Assembly (NCBI GenBank): GCA_028673005.1
Contig: CM054117.1
Location: forward strand, 1,612,001-1,676,000
Direction: 5' to 3'
Length of the DNA: 64,000 nt
Source of the DNA: Tanypteryx hageni
Lineage: Eukaryota > Arthropoda > Insecta > Odonata > Petaluridae
Made by a program: the position numbers and the translations under genes
Shown: positions 19,871-31,904 of the stretch, piece after piece
Layout: every line of letters begins with the position of its first letter
How positions within the stretch are numbered: the first letter of the stretch is position 1
The notes under the pieces: generated by a model
Seen by the model: only the letters and a program-made list of their open reading frames with translations
Database searches by the model: none
What the model was told of the DNA's origin: nothing

Positions 19871-21720
19871 CGAATATTTATTGCAGTTTTTTTAAAAAAT
19901 CATTGGTGGATAAATTTTTTTAAGATCTAAGCGTACAAAAAACATTACAGTAAACGGTAGATAATTCTGTGATTTATGTGGTTCTCGGTTTAAAAGTTAT
20001 AACTTTTTCGGAGTGATTTTTATTGGGAATCAGTTTAGCAAGGGTTTTTTTAGTAAAGTTTTATGCAAACTTTACACCCGATACTTTAATGATTAGGATC
20101 TATAAACTTGGAGGACTCCCAACGTCTCGCATCCGCCGCACCCCTCGTTTGGCCGGCCCTGCATCTTTTCCTTACTGGCGATTTGAAGGGTATATTTAAA
20201 AAAACGCTTACTTGTTATTAGGACAATTAAGCGCCCACGCGTCCTCAGAGGGATTAAAATCTGCCTGTTGACTAGAAAAATAAGGTGAACACATGGGTGA
20301 CATCACAAATCTTTATTGACTTTTAGAAAGAATGGGACAGAACTTTTGCAAACCAAATAATAAATAGAATTTCTATTGGATAATTCCACAGCTCACCCAA
20401 ACTTGCACTTAAAAATATTAAAATCCTTTATTCCGGCAAACACAACTGCGATAGCACGGCCCTTGGAATAAGGGATAATTAAAGTTTTTAAAACACTATA
20501 GCGAAATGTTGTTCAACGGAATATAATTTCTGAATTTGATGCTAGCATTGACGCCCACGCTAAAGATAGGTCAACATTTTGGAGGACAAAGAGAAGGTAG
20601 AGCGTGAAGGGACAAATTGAAATTAATTTATCCATCGTAAAAGAATTGAAAAAATTAAAATGATTTACTGACGTGGATGATGGAAGATGACAAATGGATG
20701 GTGGCCATGAGATATATGTATACTATTTATGGAAATATTTTAATAAAATGGAAACCGAAACATAAGTGATAATGAGAAGATAAAGAAATTAATGTTAGAA
20801 AGCAGACAGGGAATGTTATAATCAGGTGTAGGGGCCCGTTGCTGTACTTCCTACAAACATTTACGGAACCTTGCGTGAAATGGCCTTTTGCGATAGTTCC
20901 CATGCCAAAGAATTTTGGCACAGGGCGTTATTAGTTGAAACATTTTCACTGCCCCTCTCAAAATAATCATATTGCTAACCCCATTTTCGTAACCAAAACC
21001 ACAAACCTACATTATTTAGATTGACACTTACCGGTACAAAACATTTTTTGTTTTGTTCACTATTTCTGATGGTACAGCAAATCGTATGCTCTGTGATTTG
21101 TTTAATATCAAACAAGCCCTAGCAACCTCCTTTTTGAAAATTTGAATAATCGGAGAAAATCGAATATAAACTTAAAATATGAGCAAACACGAATTAAACA
21201 ACAGATTATACGGTAAGAATAAGAATTTTCATTTCTTTCTACGATAAATGGTGTGAATTTCAAGTCAATGTATCGATCCTAATGTATTTTAAAATGTTAA
21301 AGACTAATGGTCTACACATCGTATTCTAGCCGATTACATGTTAATCAAATGCCAAAACGATAACTTTCCTTGTATAGAACCCATACCATTTTGAGGGACG
21401 ACTAAATCTGCAAGAGTTCGCGCCCAGTATTCAGGTGAAAGATTCGTCGAAGCCGAATCGATTTATTTGCGGGAGATGACATCACTCGAGGCTTCGGGCA
21501 CAGACAGGCAGGTACGCAGGCAGGGACACAGTGGTTATAATATGTTATTAGAGGAGACCAAAAAATTTGCAGAAGAAAACAGTTCAATAAGAAATATATT
21601 AGAAAAGTAAGTCGAGAATTGAGCAACAGGTGTAGAAGGGAAAGTAAAATAAATTTGATGGGAAGGTCAGTGTGATAGCATATAAGACCTGCAGATAGAG
21701 TAGACTTACTGTATGAGTCC
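19871..21720. other. unassigned DNA
   Basis: AT-rich with no recognised gene. The block near 20120-20165 (CCGCCGCACCCCTCGTTTGGCCGGCC) resembles the GC-rich end of a dispersed element, but its family is not clear. Confidence 0.4.
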
Positions 21721-22810
21721 CCCTTAACGACCAGGGGACACATATGTCCCAAGAATTTGAATCCTTGTATCTCGGGTATTTAAGATTCAATTTCAATTCT
21801 TTTTGTTTTGTTACCAATAGCAATGCACAAACTCATAGGAAAATGAATAATCTATTATTTGGATCATTTCCTTTCTGGCATTATAAAGGCCATTTTTGTC
21901 TTCGTCTAAAGCCATCATTTCGATTCAATATACAAGAAATATAATGAAGCTATTAGATTTAACTACATAGTGGTCCATTTGAAGAGATCCGTCTAAGGGC
22001 TATGATGAAGTAACAATTTTTTTCGAATGAATACTGTTCAAACCATTATAGTATTAGCACGATGAGTCATAACTGTCGTCAACGGCACCTCTCCTCAGTC
22101 GCTGCCTGACCGGCAAGGGGGCAGGGTGCGGTTGCGTCTGTCTGTGAGCGGATTGTTTTAGGTAATTTTTAGCCTTCATTGGCAGAGTGTGTTTTGTGTA
22201 AAGGTAAATACTTTGTTGTAAATGTATTTGAACGTTATTATGAGTCAAATTCTTGCATAGCAAATATTGTGTATAAATAACTTACACTAGGACATGAGAA
22301 GAGGTGATATTGATTGCACGACGGCAAATGAAATAAGTTACGTGAAATGAATGGACAATAGATCTGTGTTGATAGTTTCCAATTTAGTATCGCCAGCAGA
22401 GAAAGTAACGGTGAAGCGCAGAAAAGCAGGTACAGCAGAAAAGATTGATATACAGTGTCCTCGCATAATTGATCAACAGAATATAACAAACGAATATGAG
22501 AGAAAATCGCGGACTAAATTCTACTTCCGCCTGTTCTTCGGTTTTTTTATATTGTTCTGAACAATGCTAAACCCTTTTGAATACAGGAGAATCATCGCTA
22601 GGGGGTTAATTGGAAAATACACTAACAGTGCAAGATCAGCACCATTTTCCGTATCGAGTCGATCAACAGTTGATGCAGCACCAACGCCAGATTATATTAT
22701 GGTAAAATCAAATGAACAATGAAGGTGTGTTCAATGCGCAAAGTCTAAGAAAGAAAAGAGGACCATCATTGTTCATCTGTGTTTCACATTAGTGAGAAAC
22801 TGTTTTTCAT
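21721..22810 (+). pseudogene. piggyBac-like transposase C-terminal remnant (copy 2)
   Basis: At 22351-22700 the plus strand reads VTVKRRKAGTAEKIDIQCP, RKSRTKFYFRLFFGFF, then in other frames IIARGLIGKYTNSARSAP and CVQCAKSKKEKRT. This is the end of the piggyBac catalytic domain and the Cys-rich tail. The usual MGGVDxxDQ segment between them is missing. The near-palindromic GACCAGGGGACACATATGTC near 21730, preceded by TTAA, could be the left end of this element. No right end was found and most of the ORF is absent, so it is a dead relic. Confidence 0.7.
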
Positions 22811-25800
22811 AATATCATAAGAGTGATATATGAGAAGCCATATCATTAGTTTTTCTATGCTTATTCCCATTCCTTATTTGTTTTGTGTTGATGGCTGTTT
22901 TTTCATGCATTTAGAATGCATATTTTGGCTAGATCGTCAAACTAGTGTGTAAACTAAAGTATTATCCTGTATTTTCATTCAATTTAATAGTCTGTATTTC
23001 TCTCTTTAATTATAAATGGATTTATTCCAAAAGAAAGATTTTACTGAAGCGTTACCTTTGACAAATAGAGGGACTCAATTTCCCATAGAATATTTCGTAA
23101 AGTATTCAAAAGACATAAATAAACTTCAGATTCGTTATTAGTGTGTCCAAATTACCAAGAAAGGATGGCTTTGGTTTAATAATTGCTTGCGGAAAGCTTA
23201 TGGTCTTGAAAGTGTTAAATAATTATCAGCAAAAAAGAAGAGAAATGCAGCAACCAGAATCAATGAAGAAGACAGTTTTAATTGATTCAAATTTTATAAA
23301 TAATATTTGAAAAGAATGTATTGAAGAATTGGATGTGAAATATACTCAGATGCAATTTATTGAAGTAGAAAATAATGAGAAGATGTTATTGTTCGCCAAG
23401 GAATATTAAGCTATGCCACAGAAAAATGCCCCCGGAATATGTAATAGGTATAAAAAATCGGACCTACATGTAATACTGTAAAATTTCTCCTATCCGTACC
23501 ATTCTTGTCCACATCATAATGCCACTACTTACATTTATAAATATTTACGCGCTAAAACATTTTCCCGGAGCTAGACTCGTAGCAACAGAAGAAATAACTT
23601 GGGCGCTAAACACTTAAAATTATTATGTCACTATATTCTTATTCTTTGATATATAGCTTTTGTAGTGTTGTTTATGACAGCAATGTCTTTAAATGGACTA
23701 AGTTTAATCAAAATATTTGCGTTCATTTTAAAATAAATCGACATTATCCGAAAATTGACACAATAAATTACAGACCATTTTTCATTTCAACAAGGCTTGT
23801 AATAGGAGGTGATATCCTACATATATAAAAAAGAGTTTTCGTCAGATATCGTAAAACTAGAACTGCTTACGGAAGAGAAATGGCAGACTGAAGAGAAGCA
23901 GTTTTGCAGAAACTACCATTTCTGATTAATGGACACTAAATATCTCTTGAAAATTTAAAAATAAATTTAATTTCCAAGTTAACAATATGTTTTCTCTATA
24001 CTTTTTGAAAGGGTAAGTAAACATTGTTAAACGGAATTATAACAGAAATAGATTATTACTGAGACTAAGAAAAGAAAAAAATGTTAGTTTTAACATTTTT
24101 ATGAAAGTTGGATAAAAAGATTGATCAAAAGGATTTACTGGACCGACTTCTATGCCATTACAAAACAATAATACAAATCCGAAGTATATTAATTTCTTAG
24201 GCAGTTAGAGTGACCTTATAGGTATCGAAAGAAATGCAGGAAACTAAAGCTAATGGGCAAATAATATCAGTTCAAATATCGGAGAGGGTTCCGCAGGGCA
24301 GCTGCGTGAAAATCTCCCGGTTGAGGCAAAAAGACAAAATTCACAAGGGATAAGCGGCAACACTGCTATAATGACGCCCCTAGACAAGTGCTGCCTTATG
24401 CGGTTGCCTCTCAAACTCACCTCAAACGACAGCTCTGGGGTTAGGAATATGAGACGCTATAAAAATGTTAAGAACAGTAGTATAAATCAATGCCTTATAT
24501 ATTCAGGAGACTTTGTATGACCAGTGAATGTACAAAAGGCCTTAGAGCGAATGTAATGGCGTTAATGAATAAGATCACTAAATATGATTTGAGTTGAAGT
24601 ATCATGTTGGCACTTCACGATCTATATTGAGAAGAAACAACTCATCACGGAAGATTTCATGAGAATATAGTCCCGCAGACGACGAGAAAAGAACCTGGAA
24701 ATTAATAACTGACCTCCTTGTTCATTAATGAAATGGTTTTCAGGCCATTTAGCAGGAATCTTTCCGCGTCGGCGCGTTTTCCAATGAAAAATTTGATAGA
24801 AAAGTGGAAATTAATTACATTTGTAAGATAACTCTTCACGCCTCTTTCAGTGGATGCCATATAATTTTACTAATATGACAAAATTTCAGCCTGTGTAATA
24901 GGTTTTTAATAGAGAGCACTACGCTCCCTTTTCCGCGCATTATTGTCTGCCAACTAATGTCACTATAAAGCTGTTTTCTAGTATCGTAGATTGAGTCACG
25001 CTATGCTAGAACATTACGAGATCCCAAGTCAGTCTCCCTTCGAAGGGGTTCCACATCGCACTGCACTGCGTTTGGCCCTACTACCGTAAAACAAGCGATT
25101 TGATTTAAACTGAACGGGCAATTTCGTAGAATTCTACCGCATAGTCTTTGGGTTTAATGCGCGTTTGCAGTGATGTTTTTGACATGCTCCCTCCAAAATC
25201 CTAAATATTTGTAATTAATAATTTATTTTGGATTTAACCCCGGAATTTCTTCAGGAAACGATGAAGTTTCTAGAACGCGAGAAATCGATGGCAACAAAGT
25301 TTTTGTAGGCACGCTATACCAGTCCTATGCTTATCATTGGATAGTTATTCCTCACTTTTAAAATTGAAGAATTATACATGTTTTAAATTGGAAGCGACGA
25401 CAATGATGCTTCATAAAACATCTTCAAATATGACGTTTATCAAAAAAACTCGAGACCACCTCGATCGGGCGACTCCTCAAACCAGGAGGCTTTAACTCAT
25501 CGTCCATCGAGGAAATACTACAAAATGACGGACGACTTTCAGATATTCGGGGTAATCCGCATCTTCTGACTCGGCAGTTCCGCTGCCGAGTACATCCTCG
25601 CCGTAAAAAGAGAGGGTCTTCTCCGCTCTACTGGGCCCCTACATCCATAATCCACCCACTCTCATGACTCCGCGGCTTTAATTAGATAAGCTCCGAAGCT
25701 TCCCTTCCATAAGCCCCCGAAATACCCCTCCGCCACCCTAGGCCGTATTTTCCTTTTCTGCCCCTCCGCCCTCGGACCGGCGAAATAAGCGCCAGATGAT

Positions 25801-27340
25801 TCGATTTGCAGGGCAGGGCGCTCCGCATCACATCCCCTCCACCTCCCCTCTCTCGCTCGCCCCTCTCTCCCTCCCGGCTCTCATCTCTCTGGAGGGCCAT
25901 GAGATTAATTTAACACTCATCACAGTAATGAAATGCCTGATTAAATAGCAGCCCCGAAAGAGCAGTTGCGGCGAAAGGAGGGGAGAAAGGGCAGTCTAGA
26001 GAAGAGAAGAAAATGAGTGGATGGGAGAGGGAGGAGAAAGAGGAGTAACTGAGATTAAAGGAATTGGATGAAACGCATACCGAAGGAATAGGAATATGTA
26101 CTTGCTTCTGGCCTCTGCTGGAATGCATTTATCATAGGAAATATTTAATTTTGCCATATTATTTACGAAACGTGTTTTCTTTTTCAAGGAATATCTATAT
26201 TACTGCATAATATTTTGTTACAAGTGAATCAAAATCAAATTCAGTTGAATCTCGATAACTTTAGTGGCGAAATACGATTTTTAGACAAATAACTTCATTT
26301 ATCATCAGAATTCAACTATTACGGACGCAATGAAAATAACAAACGCGCTAACATGCAACTACACCCTTCGAATCCACTGCCCCATCATTGGGAGCCACGC
26401 ACTACCCTATGATAACGCATTACATTGCGTTGCTCCGATCGCGCGAACGTCTTCCGCCGATCCTCCGACTTTAATTCATCGGAGTTAGATGGCAATTTCG
26501 GATTTCAATCACAAAACTAAGGCAATATTATTTGAATTTTTTAATTTTCAGTATTTTACCTAAAGAATGCTAGTATGATATTACAAAGATTGCATTCGAA
26601 ATAAAGATTTATTCATGTTGAGATAACATCGTTAAGAAATATCATTATTAAAGCACTTTTTCTTGTAAGCTATCTTTCTTTTTTAGTTTTTTTTTTACGT
26701 TGCAAATGTTTGCGTTCAATCCATTGCAAAAATAACGACAAAAGGTATTGCGCAATGTTTGCTCTGACATTCAGTGTCTGAAAATTTTCTTTAGACGTCT
26801 AAAGTAATGAAATGGATTAAAGTAAACGTGTAGAGACTAAGAAGAGGACCGAAAGATAGATGCGATAGAGGAATTATAAAATAAATAAGGCCAACTTGGA
26901 GAAGGGATGCAAGGGATAGGAGGCACCGTGCGAGTATCCCGTCCGTACATATTTTTTAAAATGTCTGTTTACAGTCTTCTAATATATGTATTTTACATAT
27001 GAGCGCTAAAATGACAATATATTTTTAGTGCTTTTCAATGCAATAATTATCGTTAACGTGTGTCAACATCCCTAAATTCTAATGTGTCCAGCTCATGACT
27101 TTCTCCAAAGTAATGAATGCGATTGCTATCGACATCGGCGTCCTCAAGAATAATCATCTGATAATTTTTAAACACTTTGAATAATTTTGTCAGTAAAAAT
27201 ACATCGAAATATTTTTCACATTGAAAAAACAATAAGTAATCAAAATGTTTATCTGTTTCTATGGATAACAAAACATCGGGGGGAGGGGATTAAAATAACC
27301 GTCGAAGGCGCTGGGATCGTTGCGAATATTTACAAATAAA
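22811..27340. other. large unassigned stretch
   Basis: No recognisable gene, RNA gene or structured repeat. AT-rich except for a GC-richer pyrimidine-rich block at about 25560-25900. A short hairpin, CTCGGCAG/CTGCCGAG, lies at about 25572-25592. The block at 24370-24430 resembles the end of a hAT-type element but is too short to assign. Confidence 0.4.
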
Positions 27341-27752
27341 TTTGTTTAATAAATCTACATCTACATGGTACCCTGAAATTCACCAATGTGATTGGTGCCA
27401 CGGGTTTCAATGCACCGAGGCGTACCTAACATTTTTTATTCGGAGATTCGACTTTCCATTTATGGTTTCGTATTGTTTTCATAATAAATGAGCCTCTATA
27501 ACGCTCCGTCGTGCAATCAATCTCACGAATCTTATCGTCGTGATCGTTTCTACATTGAAGTCTCGATTATTCCCAATACATCATCTGATAGGCATTCTGA
27601 GCTGTATTTCTCTGGTGTCGTAACCTTGAGCAGTCTACGGTCTTCCAAAGATTTCCATTTTAAGTCTTAAACAATAATGTGACGCTTTCCAATAATTCGT
27701 ACTTTTGTTTAACAAATCTGGCTGCTCTCCACTGTACTTGTTCTTTTAAGTA

Positions 27753-28056
27753 TCTAGGGTTTTCGCAGGTTTTTCCACCCTCCTTTCACTTCGTGGGTGT
27801 TTTCCTGAATTACTAGGGTGACCAAGCCAGGTCCTTCCTAGTTTTTTTCCCATAAATACCTTGTCTTTCTTAGAGGTTTTCCTGAATATGTAACTATCTA
27901 TCTCTCTCTGTCTGTATTAGTCTTTCATTATCTAGTTGTTTTTTATGTCATTCAATGTTTTTTAATATAATGAAACTTAACACTGAAGAAAGGTTAAATG
28001 TAAGAGTGGACCTTATGGTCTAAATTTCGCCCGAATATAGACATTTTTCTATCAAT
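27753..28056 (+). mobile_element. short retroposon with TATC-type tail, inserted in CR1-a
   Basis: This about 300-bp unit starts CTAGGGTTTTCGCAGG and ends TAAATTTCGCCCGAATA..GAC followed by a short CTATCAATC tail. A second copy lies at 35925-36240 on the other strand with a (GATA)n tail. In CR1-a it separates the codons for ...LER from QVQWRAARF, which are contiguous in the sister LINE at 45340-45380. It looks like a SINE or a LINE 3' end; no ORF is present. Confidence 0.75.
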
Positions 28057-28423
28057 CTACTCTTTCTAACTGAATTATATGGCCCTTGTCATACGGATCC
28101 CATATACTGGGGGCATATTCCACCTATTGAAATATAACACGCTTCACGTACTTTGTCTCTACTCTTCGGCACTATTCAGTCTATGAACGCCATTTTCATG
28201 TTAGCTGTGCCTATAACACGTTGAATGTGCGTGTTCCACAAAAGATCAAGACAAATGGTAACTCCTATATGTTTTGCATGTTCAGCTGCTTGAACACTCA
28301 TTGTATCGATTTCGTACTCGACCCCTATTTCTTTGTTCATCCTTCTCCAGAACTATGCTGCGGCACATTTACTGTAATTAATTTTAATTTTCTATTCCTT
28401 ACAGCACACGGAAATGGCTTTTA

Positions 28424-29022
28424 ACCCTAGAAAAGTGGCGCTATTTTTAAGGCCCTTATTGGTAACGCTGCGTCGGTTTGACTCACTTAAACTTTGAATA
28501 AGGAAATACCATTAAAAACTGTTTAAAATGATTTTAATTTGTCAAAATGTAGTAAATGTTAGAACTATGTAAATTAACAATTAGAGCACAATATTTTTTG
28601 GTGCTCGCCAAAGATAGGCTTCTTGCAATGCATGCAGAGAATGGAGGTTTTCTTTCTCTTGGCATAATAGCACAAATTAAAGTGCTTTCTTGATATTTGT
28701 CGCTCTGTCACTTGATATGTTTCAGGAACTTTTTTTCCTCTCCTAAGACTTTGGAAATCATAGATACAGACCATTACTTAACTTTGTCAAACTGAGTCTG
28801 CTTTTTTGCCATTGGCACGCCAGCTCCTTGTGCAACTCTTGCATAGATAGTAGCCGGTAAGGGTGACCGGAGAAAAATACTGTGTTGCTCCCCTGACAGC
28901 ACATAGACTACTAACTAGAGAAAGCACTGCTAAGAGAGGGGAGAGCGTGTTTGAGCACGAACAGCGTTAAGATAATTCTTTCGGAAGTGTGAGTCAGAGT
29001 GACTCACGTTACCATTCTAGGA
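28424..29022 (-). mobile_element. 599-bp piggyBac derivative with TTAA duplication (copy 3, non-autonomous)
   Basis: TTAA stands on both sides (28420-28423 and 29023-29026). Ends are CCCTAGAA (left) and TCCTAGAA (right, complement), the piggyBac terminal pattern, followed by related subterminal sequences sharing GGTAACG and GACTCAC. Inside, the minus strand at 28774-28574 still encodes the Cys-rich tail (LCMHCKKPIFGEHQKILCSNC) of a piggyBac transposase; the rest of the ORF is deleted. Removing the element with one TTAA restores the CR1-a reading EDL-KAIS, matching the sister copy EDL-RAIS at 44977-44997. Confidence 0.88.
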
Positions 29023-29229
29023 TTAAATCTTCCTGCAGCGACTGATGGTCATCTCGGTTTAGTATCTCTTTATATATGACGGGATAATCTACGAAAAGTC
29101 TAGTTTTACTATCTAATACCCAACAAATATAATTGACATAAATTAGGAATAGTAGAGGGCCCAATACACTCCTATGAGGAACACCTGACGCGACTTGAAC
29201 GGGGGACGAGTGCATACCATTCTGAATCT

Positions 29230-31802
29230 ACATGATACACTGCAAGTCACATTTTTTGTGGATGGCAGGAGGTGCAGTGCACCAAAGGTCCATAGTTTCC
29301 CTACGTTATCTTTTCATATTATGTTCTCTTATCGTCGTAGGAAAAAACGGTCCTTTATGTTGAGATCACGATGCATCGCGACTCAAAGATATTTAATCGA
29401 GTCTGTAACTGCAATCTCTACTCCGCCCAACGAATAATTAACATCCAACGAAAAACTCTTGGTTCTCCAGAAATTAATGACGCAGTTTTATTTCGGATGA
29501 TCTCTAACTGGAGATACTGCTAATATTCCGGATTGCTTATTTCTCCATAAATGACGGTGTCGCCCGCGAAAAGCTTAATTTTACTTCTGACTACTGAGCT
29601 GATATCGTTTATGTAAATTAGAAATAATTACGGACCAATTATACTACCCTGCGGAACGCCAGAGACAACCTCCACTAAGTTCGAAGATTTCCCATCCATA
29701 ACAACCTTCGGGTTCCTATGATTCAAAAATTCACGGATCCAAATAACGATTTTAGAATTAACGCCTAAGGTTTCTAATTTCGTTATTAACTTCCTGTGAG
29801 GTACCTTATCAAAGGCTTTCCTAAAATCTAAGAAGATGGCATCGATCTACGTATTATTTTTTCCGCTTCTCAGTATGCAATTCGCAAAAAAATGAGCTGA
29901 ATATCACAAGACCTACCTTTTCTGAAGCCGTGTTGACAATCATCTAACAATGAATTATTATCAAGAAATCGCATTAAGTTGCTAACGAGTATATGCTCGA
30001 GAATCTTACACGATATCGAAGTTAAGGAAATCAGAATGTAATTTTCTGGGTTCTCCTTGTCGCCGCCTTTATGATTTGGTGTAACGTGCGCTAACTTCCA
30101 GTCGTTAGGGACCTCTCCGCGAGAAATGAATTTCTCGAATATTATCAGAAGAAAATGTGTTATTTCTTCAGCTAATTATTTTAAAACGCGATCGGGATTT
30201 CTTCGGAGCCATTGGCTTTGTTATGTCTGATGGAACTTAATTGCTTTGCTATTCCCACCTCAGAAAATACTACATCGTCCATCAGGTCCCCTCTTATTGC
30301 GTTTGCATAAGAAACGCAATGGTCGCTGACAGCTGTAAATGCATTTACAAAATAACCGTTTCACAGGTTGGCTTTCTCTAAGCTATTATGAATAACGGCA
30401 GCCGAGTCATTATGCAGGGATAGATTGGTACGGCTTCTAACTTGGACCTCTCTCACATAGGACCAAAACGCTTTAGGGTCCTCCTACAAATTATTATTTA
30501 ATGCCTTATTGCTGAAGTTATTAAAAGCCTCGCCAATAGTATTTCTTGCTTTAGCTTGGGATTCCTTATGCGTCTGAACTTTAGTTGCTCTATACTCATC
30601 GGCGTGTCTTATTTTCGCGTGGCTTATTCTCTGACGCCTAAGCGCACTCCCAACTTGCCTATATTGCCAGCGTGGCTCTTTATTGTCGACCTTCAATTTA
30701 ATTGGAATGTACTTATCGATGACCTCTAGCATTATATATTATTAAATAATAACCATGAAATCTTAGCACCTGATCGTTCGGTCATATCACGGAAGCTAGG
30801 TAGTATTTCACGTAGATGCGGCCTGAAACCTGAAAAGTCTGCCTTAGCAAATATATAAAACTTTCCTTAGGGCTTCGGGTGCCTATCGATTTTCAACTTA
30901 CACTCTGTATATACGGCAGATGATCACTTATTCCATCTTCAATGGTGACTTTGTTTATTCTTTCTGGGACGTTAGTTGCTAATAAATATAATATGTTTCC
31001 CGATCGCGTTGGCTTTCTGACAAATTGAAGGAGAGAGTGCTCGCAGAATGTTTCGATTAATGTCTCACAGGATTCGTGTTTTTTGCCTCTAGATTCGAAA
31101 CAGGTTTTCCAAATCAACTGAGTGTAAGTAAAAGTCACCACCAACTATGACGATTCCATTTTGATTTATCAGCCTAAGATTTGGTAGTTGCTTCTCGAGA
31201 TTTAAAATACAATCTACAAAGCGCTGGCCGGCCTGTAAAACGAGCATAAGATCACCTTTTTGGAGCCTTTTTCACCTATGCGGCACCAAAAACTCTTGAT
31301 ATCCTAGTCTCTTATTGGAATCTCACTGCTATCGTACTTATCGCAAACCGCTATGAAAATCCTCCCCGACCGATCTATTGACACGATCTTTTCTATAGAC
31401 ACGATAGTCCCTAGGAAATATGTCCTGACTCTGAATCTCATCCGTCAACCAACTTTCTGTGCCAATCACAACCTCAGCGTGCAGACTGCGAATAATATGC
31501 TCGAATTCAGCAATTTTCCTACGGATTCTGCGACAGTTCAGTACGATGGCGTTTAATTTCTCACTATCACTTCGCATATTAATCTCACCCTCGACTTTCT
31601 CTTCCTCTCTAAAACTACATGTGTTTCCATCACAAGCACTCCTACGACTGTTTGACATCACATCAAAATTGGAATCGCGACCCGTCGCACCCTTTACGGA
31701 ACATTCTATCAATGAACGAAATTGGTGCTCCTTGTTACTATGAGCTTCCGCCTTATCTCTCGTATTACGTGCATACCTCACGCTCGGAGTATATTCTATC
31801 AT
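29230..31802 (-). pseudogene. CR1-b ORF2: endonuclease and reverse transcriptase, broken
   Basis: The endonuclease starts near 31570: LNCRRIRRKIAEFEHIIRSL, VIGTESWLTDEI, YRVYRKDRV; a stop follows at 31338. 31144-30893 continues with FCEHSLLQFVRKPTR and GISDHLPY (the SDH motif). 30732-30484 is the linker region. RT motifs are scattered over frames between 30260 and 29500: IRHNKANGSEEIP, FLDFRKAFDKVPHRKL, VVSGVPQGSIIGP, LFLIYINDI and LFAGDTVIY. In the last, the second catalytic Asp position reads Gly (AGD instead of ADD). Numerous stops and shifts make this a relic. Confidence 0.82.
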
Positions 31803-31904
31803 TATATAGTCTATCGTGATTTTTATTTTCTACGAACGCATCGATTATTTCCTTACCCAAAACTGACCTACATCCTGCCCTACCCTCTAGCCTAAAAAAT
31901 CCCT

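Larger units (their letters stand above)
27355..29215 (-). mobile_element. CR1-a: 5'-truncated CR1/jockey-like LINE, twice interrupted
   Basis: The minus strand reads from about 29215 ASGVPHRSVLGPLLFLIYVNYI (RT palm), LFVDYPVIYKEI (the FADDTVIY catalytic motif damaged), HQSLQEDL, then after the piggyBac insertion CCKE.KIKINYSKCAA, AKHIGVTICLDLLWNTHIQRVIGTAN, and after the retroposon QVQWRAARFVKQKYE. The tail is GTAGATGTAGAT near 27357-27370. The same family is present at 44863-45736, which lets the interruptions be placed exactly. The element starts within the RT, the usual result of incomplete reverse transcription, and has several stops. Confidence 0.85.

Noticed and set aside
21402..21823. 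Overlapping minus-strand ORFs with hydrophobic stretches
   Set aside because: They overlap each other in different frames, are AT-driven, and resemble no family.
27053..27271. 72-aa minus-strand frame
   Set aside because: Composition is protein-like but no family is recognised and there are no supporting neighbours; length is within chance expectation for AT-rich DNA.
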